Source of the DNA: Avispirillum sp959601495
GTDB lineage: Bacteria > Bacillota > Clostridia > Oscillospirales > CAG-272
DNA: 64,000 nucleotides
NCBI GenBank assembly: GCA_959601495.1
Contig: CAUGPT010000001.1
Location: forward strand, 62,001-126,000
Reading direction: 5' to 3'
Below, in pieces: positions 57,730-64,000 of this stretch; positions within the stretch are counted from its first letter, which is position 1; every line of letters begins with the position of its first letter. The position numbers were made by a program, and so were the translations under genes. The notes under the pieces were generated by a model. The model saw only the letters and a list, made by a program, of their open reading frames with translations. It was not told the origin of the DNA and searched no databases.

Positions 57730-59030
57730 TATGTTTCCTCCTCGTCTTTCTTGTCGTCGGGTGCCGCAGTAGGTGCGGTGCCCTCTCCGTCGTCGTTGCC
57801 GTCCTCGGGCGGCTCCTCTTTCTTTGTGTCGGTGCCTAACTGGTACTCGTCGGCTTTGTTTGCGTTTACGACGTTAAGCGTCTGTACGCGGCGCTTGCCC
57901 TCCTCGCCGCCGATAGGCGGATAGCCGAGCGTTGTTAATGCCTGGTCGAGCATTAAGCCGCCAATATCGGACAAATATTTTACAACGGCGAGCTTGTCGC
58001 TCGTCCTTGCAAATTGCAGTTTGTTACCCTCTACGGTTATTTCGTTGCCGTAGCCGCGTTCTTTTTTAGAAAAAATGCAGTTTGTGAGCGCCTGGGCAAG
58101 CTGCACGTAAAAGGGCTTGATTTCGCCGTCGTAAAAGTCCTCCTCTTGCTCGGGTGTGGCTTTATTTTGCACGATAGCGTCATTTGTGCCGAGGTAGTCG
58201 TATATCTCGTCTTTGATATACTGCAACTGTCCCGTAGGTAACGGCGTTTGTTTGTCGGTAATCGGGGTGTAATCGTACTTATTATCCGTAACGATAACGC
58301 CCGCTCCGTTGCTTTCCATTTTGAGGTTGTCCCGTATAAAATCGTCGCGGCGGCGGTTTAAGTCCTCGTTTTTTGTGGAGGCTTGCACTTTCAAAATGCC
58401 GCGCACAACCGCTACGAGTTCGGCAAACTTGCTCATACTTTGGTTAAAGGTGTTTGCCGTTTTCAAAACGGGCATAAGCGCTCCGTTATCGGAGCCGAAA
58501 ACGTCGTTATCTGCAAACATTGAGCCGATATGCACCAAGTCCGCATACGGGAAAATGTACGATTTCCCGTTATTAAAGCGGAATTTACAAAACAGCTCGC
58601 CCTCGTGGTCGAGTAAGGTAATCTCCTGGGCGTTGATATTATAAATTGCCTCGAGTCTGCCCGTCGCCTCATTCCATACGGGATATGCAAACGCGTTGTT
58701 ATATAGCTTGTACTGCGCCGCCAGGCGGTAATAGAATTTATAAGCCGTTGTCGTCGGGTTAGGCTTAAACTGTAAAATGTTGTTGTATGTGCTGCTCTCT
58801 ACGTCAAGCACCTTTCCGTCGCCGCGTCTAATGTGCCGCGGCTGTACCGTCGCCGCGCGGCGTGCGAAAGAATGGACGGCAGCTCGCACCATATTAACCT
58901 CCCAGGCATTGCCCGAGAATGGTACAAAATTTGATTGATAGGAATTTAAGAGCTTGTACTCGGTATAGCCGTCTGTTTTCTGCGGCTTTTTCCCGAATAT
59001 AGCCTCAAAAAGCCCTCGTCTTTCTTTCAT
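57729..59030 (-). CDS. Phage portal protein (HK97 type)
   Basis: A 433-residue portal forming the dodecameric DNA gate. It has the N-terminal RRGLFEAIFG, then WEVNMVRAAVHSFARRAATV, YYRLAAQYKLYNNAFAYPVW and the conserved LPTGQLQYIKDEIYDYLG. An acidic, low-complexity C-terminus follows. ATG 59030 is favoured over an upstream frame start at 59063 inside terL; GGGGTG precedes it. Confidence 0.94.
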   Translation of the reverse strand: MKERRGLFEAIFGKKPQKTDGYTEYKLLNSYQSNFVPFSGNAWEVNMVRAAVHSFARRAATVQPRHIRRGDGKVLDVESSTYNNILQFKPNPTTTAYKFYYRLAAQYKLYNNAFAYPVWNEATGRLEAIYNINAQEITLLDHEGELFCKFRFNNGKSYIFPYADLVHIGSMFADNDVFGSDNGALMPVLKTANTFNQSMSKFAELVAVVRGILKVQASTKNEDLNRRRDDFIRDNLKMESNGAGVIVTDNKYDYTPITDKQTPLPTGQLQYIKDEIYDYLGTNDAIVQNKATPEQEEDFYDGEIKPFYVQLAQALTNCIFSKKERGYGNEITVEGNKLQFARTSDKLAVVKYLSDIGGLMLDQALTTLGYPPIGGEEGKRRVQTLNVVNANKADEYQLGTDTKKEEPPEDGNDDGEGTAPTAAPDDKKDEEET

Positions 59031-59034
59031 TGTG

Positions 59035-60687
59035 TCACCCCACGTTATACATATAGTCGTCAAAGTATTTGACGTAGATAACCCACGCGTTAAGCAGCGA
59101 TACCGCGCCGTCTATGCGGCGTTTATCGGTTATCTTAACGGGTTGGATATTGTTTAAGCCGCTTTTCTTAACGGCGGTATTTGATAGGCACCAAAGCAAA
59201 ATAGGGTTATTGTTGTAATTAACTATTTTGTCGGTAAGAGCCGCTCCCATTTCGCGCATAGGTTGGCTCCAAGTGAAAGCACCTTGAGCTACGGGCTCCA
59301 TAGTAAAGCCGTTGCTTTTCATTTCCTCCACCCAGTAGCCCGCGAGCGCGCGGTCATATCCGACCTTGAAAGCGTCTATTTTATGCTCGTCGCGCATTTG
59401 CACAAACCACGCCGTTACGTCGGAGAAGTTTACGCGGCTGCCCTCGCATATCGTAAGCAAGCCCCGCTCCGCCCATATCCGATAGGGTGCCTCGTTTGTG
59501 TTTTTCTCCTCGAGGTGCTCAACGCGGGCTTGCGGTAAAAAATACTGCTGCAAAACGTAAACCGTTTTGTCGTTCGGCTTGCGTATAAGCAGCGTTGCCG
59601 CTGTAAGGTCGGTTGTAGCCGAGAGGTCGCAACCGCCGATAGCGTAGGTATTGTAAACGTCGTCAATAGCAAACGTCGCCGCGTTTTTAATCTGCTCAAA
59701 GGAAAGCCATACGGCGCTTTCATTTTCGCGTATGTTAAAATCCTTGCATAGAACGCCTGGTAAGTCTGCGGGCGAGTTTTTCGCCCTCTCAACAAAGTTA
59801 GCGAGCGTTTTATACTGCTTGATTTTCCCGAGCCCTGGATTAGCTTTAATCCACATTTGCGGATTAGTCCACTCGTCGCGGCTGTCGAGCTCGTAGAGTA
59901 TCGGCAAAAAGGTATCGTCTTTTTTCTTACCGTCCGCAAGGTCTGCGGCAAGCTCGTACATATTGTCGAAAATGCACTCGCGCACGGTGCCCGCGGTCGT
60001 TATCATAACAACGAGAGGCTGACGGCGCGACGAGGTAGACTGTTTCATAACCTCGTACAAATTGCGGTCGCGGATTGCGTGCAGCTCGTCGATTATAACG
60101 GCGTGAGAGTTTAAGCCGTCCAAAGTGTTGGAGTCCGACGCGAGCGCCTCAAAGATAGAGGAGGTCGCGGGAAAATAAATATCATTTCTGCGTTTTTTGA
60201 CAACCGCCCGCAGCTCGGGCGACTGCTTAACCATATTGACAGCCTCGGTCAATACCTTTTTCGCCTGGTCTTTCTTTGTCGCAACGGAGTATATCTCTGC
60301 CGCGCCCTCATAATCTGCAATGAGCATATAAAGGGCAATGCCCGAAAGCAACGTAGACTTACCGTTTTTGCGTCCGCATAAAAACATTGTTTCGCGGAAA
60401 CGGCGGTAGCCCGTTTCTTTTTCGAGCCAACCGAAAAGCAGTTGTATGTATGCTTTTTGGAATAACTCAAGCTCGAGAGGCGCGCCTATGGTGCCCTGGG
60501 ACTGCTTGCAAAATGTTTCGATAAACAAAATAGGACGCTCGCCCGTTTCCTCGTCGAAATAATACGGCGAGTTGTCGTTAGCTGCGTCCATTTCGGCAAC
60601 GAGCCGCGAGTAAACAGCTCTAACCCGCTTACTCGTTACTATGTCGCCGCACTCTATGCGGCGGTAGTATTCTTTTACCCAATTCAA
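59035..60687 (-). CDS. terL: Terminase large subunit
   Basis: A 550-residue packaging motor. The ATPase has an adenine/Walker A region FLCGRKNGKSTLLSG and Walker B HAVIIDELHAI. The nuclease domain has Asp in IGGCDLSATTDLTAATLL, later FKVGYDRALAGYWVEEM and a C-terminal IDGAVSLLNAWVIY. It starts with TTG overlapping the terS stop (TTGA). Confidence 0.96.
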   Translation of the reverse strand: MNWVKEYYRRIECGDIVTSKRVRAVYSRLVAEMDAANDNSPYYFDEETGERPILFIETFCKQSQGTIGAPLELELFQKAYIQLLFGWLEKETGYRRFRETMFLCGRKNGKSTLLSGIALYMLIADYEGAAEIYSVATKKDQAKKVLTEAVNMVKQSPELRAVVKKRRNDIYFPATSSIFEALASDSNTLDGLNSHAVIIDELHAIRDRNLYEVMKQSTSSRRQPLVVMITTAGTVRECIFDNMYELAADLADGKKKDDTFLPILYELDSRDEWTNPQMWIKANPGLGKIKQYKTLANFVERAKNSPADLPGVLCKDFNIRENESAVWLSFEQIKNAATFAIDDVYNTYAIGGCDLSATTDLTAATLLIRKPNDKTVYVLQQYFLPQARVEHLEEKNTNEAPYRIWAERGLLTICEGSRVNFSDVTAWFVQMRDEHKIDAFKVGYDRALAGYWVEEMKSNGFTMEPVAQGAFTWSQPMREMGAALTDKIVNYNNNPILLWCLSNTAVKKSGLNNIQPVKITDKRRIDGAVSLLNAWVIYVKYFDDYMYNVG

Positions 60688-61052
60688 CCCGATTTTGTCG
60701 CCCTGCTCGGTTTGGTTGCAAACATCATAAGCGCCTGTCCCGCTGCCTCTGCGTCTGCGTTCGGCAGTAGGTCGTTGAGCTGTTTTAAGGTGGCGTTGTA
60801 GTTCTTAACCATAGCGTTATACGGCTGCAATAACGGGTGCGCTCGCTCGATAGTGTAGGAGCCCTGCGGCATTTTAACTACGAGCCCGTCCTCGTTGATT
60901 TTTTCCTCCATATCCTCGAGAGAAACGAGCATATAGGCGGCTCTTTCCATTAGTTTTTTTGCAATTTCGAGCTTATCTTTCGGCAGATTTTTATACAATT
61001 TCTTAATTCTGTTCTGCTCTTTTTTCTGTCGCGCATATAATGTATCGTCCAC
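60684..61052 (-). CDS. terS: Terminase small subunit (P27-like)
   Basis: A 122-residue helical DNA-recognition subunit. It includes KLMERAAYMLVSLEDMEEKI, VVKMPQGSYTIERAHPLLQP and NAMVKNYNATLKQLNDLLPN, typical of P27-type small terminases. GTG start with AAAGGAG upstream. It is translationally coupled to terL. Confidence 0.88.
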   Translation of the reverse strand: MDDTLYARQKKEQNRIKKLYKNLPKDKLEIAKKLMERAAYMLVSLEDMEEKINEDGLVVKMPQGSYTIERAHPLLQPYNAMVKNYNATLKQLNDLLPNADAEAAGQALMMFATKPSRATKSG

Positions 61053-61157
61053 GCTGTTTCTCCTTTCTTTTGTCTGTAAGGGTAGGGGGGTTATACACGC
61101 CTGGGGCGGTCATAAAAGGGGCTTAAACACGGTTCATTAAAAGGCATATAGCTTTTT

Positions 61158-61409
61158 TTAAGTGGGGGGTGTAGCAGCGAAATTTTTTACAGAGGAATTG
61201 CTGCTCTCTGCCGCTGCGTGTACCTCGATTGCTACAACGTTAATCGCGCAGAGAATAATTTTCCCGCCGTCCACAAGCTCGAGAATAACGGTGCCCTCCT
61301 CGAGTGCCTCGGCTACTCTGTCCTCGAAGTTATCAGCCGTAGCCTTGACCTGGAACGTAACCGCTCCGTTCTGCGTATATACTACGAGCTCGCATACATC
61401 AGCTCCCAT
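61158..61409 (-). CDS. Small phage protein of unknown function
   Basis: An 83-residue protein I do not recognise. It has short beta-like strands (CELVVYTQNGAVTFQVKATA, TVILELVDGGKIILCAINVV) and a Ser/Thr/Pro-rich end. Its ATG overlaps the HNH gene stop by 11 bp, so it is coupled to that gene. Followed by 105 bp of G-rich spacer before terS. Confidence 0.6.
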   Translation of the reverse strand: MGADVCELVVYTQNGAVTFQVKATADNFEDRVAEALEEGTVILELVDGGKIILCAINVVAIEVHAAAESSNSSVKNFAATPPT

Positions 61410-61704
61410 ACTTACCCTCCTTTTCTACGAGGTTTCCCTCGGAGTCAAACATAAGCCCGCTTGCTGTCGGTAGCTGTCCCTCGTGTTCTATGGCGTGACA
61501 TTCACGGCATAGCAACTCGAGGTTATCCTCCGATAGTGTGATAGCGGGATTGTTTATATTCTGCGGCGTTAAATATATTTTGTGGTGGACTATTGCGCCC
61601 GCCTTGCCGCAGCGAACGCATAAGCCCATATCGCGCTTGTATATATATTCCCTGGTATCGCGCCAGGCTTTGCTTAAATAAAATGCCTTTGCGAAATCTT
61701 GCAT
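61399..61704 (-). CDS. HNH endonuclease
   Basis: A 101-residue HNH nuclease, commonly beside terminase genes and needed for packaging in several phages. The motif is complete: a CVRC zinc pair, then VHHKIYLTP, NLELLCRECHAIEH with Asn, the second Cys pair and His. It begins with FYLSKAWRDTREYIYKRDMG. It is first in the late operon. Confidence 0.93.
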   Translation of the reverse strand: MQDFAKAFYLSKAWRDTREYIYKRDMGLCVRCGKAGAIVHHKIYLTPQNINNPAITLSEDNLELLCRECHAIEHEGQLPTASGLMFDSEGNLVEKEGKYGS

Positions 61705-61863
61705 ATAACAGCGTCCCGCCCTCTCCGCCGTATAGTGAGTTATATTTGCTCCCGATACAACGACAAAGCGAGCAGCTATAAGCCGCCCGCCTTACCGTCT
61801 ATTTCTACGGTATCAGTTTAGCACGGCTTAAAGCAAGTTTCTATACGGCTTTATTTCGATTGC
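61705..61863. other. Late-operon upstream region
   Basis: 159 bp without a gene between the ArpU-like regulator and the HNH gene. It contains an inverted repeat ACCGT-N8-ACGGT (about 61793-61810), a plausible binding site for the ArpU-like activator. No clear sigma-A promoter for the late operon is visible. Confidence 0.35.
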
Positions 61864-62304
61864 CTAAATTGAGCCCAGTGCAGAGCCGCCGAAGTATAGC
61901 AAAGCAAACTCCGCCACTGCGCGGTTACGGAGGTCATAAACGGTGCTTAATGACTGTATGTATAGCTCCTCCATAACTGCCTCTTTCGGCTTTTTTTCGA
62001 GGTACCACAAAACGACGAGCTTTTTATACTCGTCTTTCAGTTGGTCGATAATGCCCTTAATTTCTGCGAGCTTGCGCTGCGTTTCCGCAATATTGCGCGA
62101 GCACTCGGTAAGCTCCAAAAGCTCGTTAAGAGTGTCGCTTACGTAATGCGAGTCCGTAAACGGCTTGCTGTAATCAATCGCGCCAGGCTCCCGAGGAGCT
62201 CCGCTTTCTATCAGCCTATCGCGCCTATGCTGTAAATTCTCCAATGCCCGCTCGAGAGTAGGGACAGAGGAGAGCACTTGCTCCGCTGCCTTAAAGTAAT
62301 TCAT
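61864..62304 (-). CDS. ArpU/RinA-like late transcription regulator
   Basis: A 146-residue helical protein ending in a sigma-region-4-like module (YKKLVVLWYLEKKPKEAVME, then SLSTVYDLRNRAVAEFALLY). The pattern and the position right before the late operon fit the ArpU/RinA/DUF1492 regulators that activate late genes. Its translation start (AACGGAGGTAAAACTATG) is identical to that of the Rep gene at 63252. Confidence 0.7.
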   Translation of the reverse strand: MNYFKAAEQVLSSVPTLERALENLQHRRDRLIESGAPREPGAIDYSKPFTDSHYVSDTLNELLELTECSRNIAETQRKLAEIKGIIDQLKDEYKKLVVLWYLEKKPKEAVMEELYIQSLSTVYDLRNRAVAEFALLYFGGSALGSI

Positions 62305-62317
62305 AGTTTTACCTCCG

Positions 62318-62455
62318 TTAAAAAGTTACGCATATATTCAGCACCGCCGCAGCGAGCCAGTATACGCCCTTTTTGTAGTCCTTGCCGATAAAGCACATAA
62401 CAGCCGCTCCCACGTCAAGCGCTATAAGGACGGCGGGAAAGATATACATTGACAT
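62318..62455 (-). CDS. Small two-helix membrane protein
   Basis: A 45-residue protein (MSMYIFPAVLIALDVGAAVM, then a KDYKKG turn and VYWLAAAVLNICVTF) with two hydrophobic helices. GAGGAG lies nine bases upstream of ATG 62455. Its stop directly precedes the SD of the ArpU-like gene, so it belongs to the same transcript. Function unknown; possible superinfection or host-membrane effector. Confidence 0.65.
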   Translation of the reverse strand: MSMYIFPAVLIALDVGAAVMCFIGKDYKKGVYWLAAAVLNICVTF

Positions 62456-62481
62456 TTTCTTTTTCTCCTCTCGTTTTTGCG

Positions 62482-63252
62482 TCATAGTTTCCCTCGCTTT
62501 CTGCTCCGTTTCGGAGCGGGCTTTTTATACATACGGACGGTTATATAATAGCCGCCGTTGATTTCGTTGTAATACGGCTTGCAGTCTGCCAGGGCGTAGC
62601 CCTCATAAAGACGCTCAAGCTCTGCGCGGTTGTCGTTGCCGCTGTTTCCAAACTCGCGTATTTTGTACTGCGGTATTCTGCCGTCGCGTTCAGACGTTTT
62701 CGGCTGCTCGAGGTTGCGGCTCGCGCTCCAACGCTTGCCGAGTATCGGGCTTTTTACGAGATATACCGCAATGCCCGTTATACCGAACTCGTCAAACTGT
62801 AACGGCTTTGCCGTCGTATAGCCTTTGCCCCATATTTCCGCAAGGGTGTTTATATCAACGCCGCCGCTCATAACGATATGGTGGTGCAGCCGCCCGTTTT
62901 CTTTTCCCACCTCGGTAACGGCAACGTATTTAAGCTCGGGCAAATTATGCTTTGCGCGGTAACGCTTAACGCGACGGAGGAAATTTTGCATTTGCCGTTG
63001 TGCGTTCTCGGGCGTTTCGGGGTAATTCTCGTCGCTATATGTTAAATCAAAGCGTATATCGTGCTTTGTAAAATTCGTGTTCAGTAGGCGCGTGAGCTTT
63101 CTTTCGGCGTTACGTTGGTTTAGCCGCTGCTGTGTTTCTGTTGTCGGTTTTCTTTTCTTGCTGCGCCCGCGCTGATATTCAAAAACGGGGAAAATATCGA
63201 CTTCCAAAAACTCGCCGCATTTATGTATTTTTTCTCTGTATAGACAGCGCAT
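62482..63252 (-). CDS. HUH rolling-circle replication initiator (Rep)
   Basis: A 256-residue HUH endonuclease. It has motif FDLTYSDENYP (first strand), the metal-binding RLHHHIVMSGG (HHH at 123-125) and a candidate catalytic Tyr in GIAVYLVKS (Tyr164, Lys167). The pattern recalls microvirus-type/replication-associated proteins. A basic C-terminus (PKRSRKRGKL) may bind DNA. GGAGGT lies just upstream of ATG 63252. The adjacent non-coding region with inverted repeats is the obvious origin candidate. Confidence 0.85.
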   Translation of the reverse strand: MRCLYREKIHKCGEFLEVDIFPVFEYQRGRSKKRKPTTETQQRLNQRNAERKLTRLLNTNFTKHDIRFDLTYSDENYPETPENAQRQMQNFLRRVKRYRAKHNLPELKYVAVTEVGKENGRLHHHIVMSGGVDINTLAEIWGKGYTTAKPLQFDEFGITGIAVYLVKSPILGKRWSASRNLEQPKTSERDGRIPQYKIREFGNSGNDNRAELERLYEGYALADCKPYYNEINGGYYITVRMYKKPAPKRSRKRGKL

Positions 63253-63424
63253 AGTTTTACCTCCGTTGTTTCCTTTTGGGGCTCTGCCCCAAGCCCCGAG
63301 GTTTAACGCTTTAGTTTTCCATAAGGGAATTTATCGAGCGAGCGAGCATTTGCCGCTGACGACATTTGAATTATCAAAAATTGCGCTAACCTCAAAAGGT
63401 AATTTGCATTTCAAAGCCAATAAA
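63253..63424. other. Upstream region of rep
   Basis: No gene. Next to the rep start a perfect 7-bp hairpin (TTGGGGC-aga-GCCCCAA on the minus strand, 63275-63292) lies in the leader and may regulate rep. The rest is unremarkable. Confidence 0.4.
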
Positions 63425-63551
63425 GGGGGAGAGAGGAGCAAGAGAGCGGCGGGACGGAGCCCGCCTTAAAGAGAGAGGCACCTCCTCTCTCCCCCTACTC
63501 TCCGCATTATTGAAAGCGTGGAAAACTCTACGAGTTTACGCACTCTTTCAA
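63425..63551. other. Nested inverted repeats, candidate replication origin
   Basis: A 14-bp perfect inverted repeat (GGGGGAGAGAGGAG 63425-63438, CTCCTCTCTCCCCC 63482-63495) encloses a second perfect 6-bp hairpin (GGCGGG 63448-63453, CCCGCC 63460-63465). A third structure follows at 63510-63551: TTGAAAG/CTTTCAA around AAACTC-tac-GAGTTT. Such extrudable hairpins next to an HUH rep suggest its nick site, but function is inferred. Confidence 0.5.
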
Positions 63552-63726
63552 CAACGCTGCGAGCACCCCCTCGCTCCTCCGCCTCTCTCCACACACACAA
63601 AGAAAATAATTATTTTTTTGAGGTAGGACGGGTTATATCTCCTCGGGGTGCTGTGTGCTCTGTTTGGTCGTTAAGTTATTATCCATTACGAGCCCGAAAT
63701 AGAGCCGCTCGCTCCGTGCTTAACTA

Positions 63727-63755
63727 TTGACTTTTCGCTGCCGTTGTGCTATACT
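63727..63755 (+). promoter_or_regulatory. Promoter of a short rightward RNA
   Basis: TTGACT, 17 bp, TATACT on the plus strand, opposing the phage genes. Confidence 0.7.
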
Positions 63756-63760
63756 TATAT

Positions 63761-63829
63761 ATGTAGTTAATCGGTAGCACAAAGGCGCTACGGGGCTTAT
63801 CAAGTTTGCGGCTTGATAAGCCCTTTTTA
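63761..63829 (+). ncRNA. Putative short RNA of about 65 nt
   Basis: From the expected start near 63762 the transcript contains a small hairpin (GTAGC 63774-63778 with GCTAC 63787-63791) and ends in a strong terminator: GGGCTTATCAAG (63793-63804) with CTTGATAAGCCC (63812-63823) and five T. It has no ORF of useful size. It converges on the ASCH-like gene whose stop is two bases further on. It may be a replication or copy-control RNA, or just a terminated stray transcript. Confidence 0.5.
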
Positions 63830-63830
63830 T

Positions 63831-63998
63831 TTACTTCAAATACTGCCAACTCTGCGGAGCACGTGTTAAGCCGAAGTCCGAGAGCGGGCGAGGTTTCGGA
63901 AAGCGTATAGGGTTGCTCACTACATAGACGGAAATGTCTTTGCCGCCTGCGTACTCTGTAAGTTGCTTTTCGGTTAAACACGCCGTGTATGCTATTCG
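63831..63998 (-). CDS. 3' end of an ASCH-like phage protein (truncated by window edge)
   Basis: The last 55 codons of a leftward gene continue beyond base 64000. The reading AYTACLTEKQLTEYAGGKDI, then VYVVSNPIRFPKPRPLSDFG and RAPQSWQYLK at the stop, resembles the C-terminal pattern of phage ASCH-type (RNA-binding beta-barrel) proteins. The alternative frame through the same bases gives a low-complexity product and is rejected. Function uncertain without the N-terminal part. Confidence 0.65.
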   Translation of the reverse strand, partial: RIAYTACLTEKQLTEYAGGKDISVYVVSNPIRFPKPRPLSDFGLTRAPQSWQYLK

Positions 63999-64000
63999 AT

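Noticed and set aside
63724..63981. 85-codon ORF on the minus strand at the window edge
   Set aside because: A different frame of the same bases encodes the conserved-looking ASCH-like C-terminus; this one runs across the terminator hairpin.
1..64000. tRNA, rRNA and CRISPR arrays
   Set aside because: I searched by eye for T-loop motifs, rRNA signatures and direct repeats with spacers and found none; a tRNA scan would settle this.

Overview
The window is chromosome of a spore-forming member of the Clostridia (Firmicutes) with a prophage occupying its right-hand 40 percent. The assignment rests on spoIIGA-sigE, a complete spoIIIAA-AH operon, spoVAF, a GTP-type PEP carboxykinase, SD-led translation with GTG/TTG starts, and a dockerin-bearing exoprotein. 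An Oscillospirales-like gut lineage fits, but the family cannot be fixed from the sequence alone.

Chromosomal part (1-37.3 kb). The 3' part of polA is followed by a structured intergenic repeat (copy A), then leftward genes for a DUF1003 membrane protein, a lipoprotein, yigZ, hflX, rpmE, and spoIIGA-sigE. Rightward follow a P-loop ATPase and the eight-gene spoIIIA operon. Next is a cell-surface locus: a TagF-like CDP-glycerol glycerophosphotransferase, a 919-residue YidC-like/sulfatase-like fusion, then LicC-, LicA- and LicB-like genes (cytidylyltransferase, choline kinase, choline transporter). Together they look like a teichoic-acid polymerisation and phosphocholine-decoration module with no LicD. 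A second copy of the intergenic repeat (copy B) closes that locus. After it come pckG, lexA, spoVAF, a membrane-anchored unknown, a dockerin-alkaline phosphatase, a DUF5685/J-domain pair, a split 2-hydroxyacyl-CoA dehydratase activator/dehydratase-like pair, an SDR and an asymmetric ABC-F ATPase.

Prophage part (37.4-64 kb, open at the right edge). Read right to left it holds the 3' end of an ASCH-like gene, a 580-bp non-coding region with nested inverted repeats and a short rightward RNA, an HUH Rep, a small membrane protein, an ArpU-like regulator, HNH, TerS, TerL, portal, protease, HK97 capsid, connectors, tail tube, a frameshifted tail chaperone, tape measure, Dit, Tal, a DUF859 fibre and a BppU-type receptor-binding protein. 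That last gene is the target of a complete diversity-generating retroelement (DGR): VR, downstream hairpin, Avd, TR and reverse transcriptase are all present. All 13 TR/VR differences fall on TR adenines. Lysis genes and a displaced HK97-gp10-like gene follow. At the left end are a rightward moron (HIRAN-like protein) behind a rod-shaped RNA with its own promoter and terminator, and a putative IS30-type element that appears to enclose a HicAB toxin-antitoxin module.

No integrase, phage repressor, tRNA, rRNA or CRISPR array is visible. The prophage lysogeny module presumably lies beyond 64 kb.
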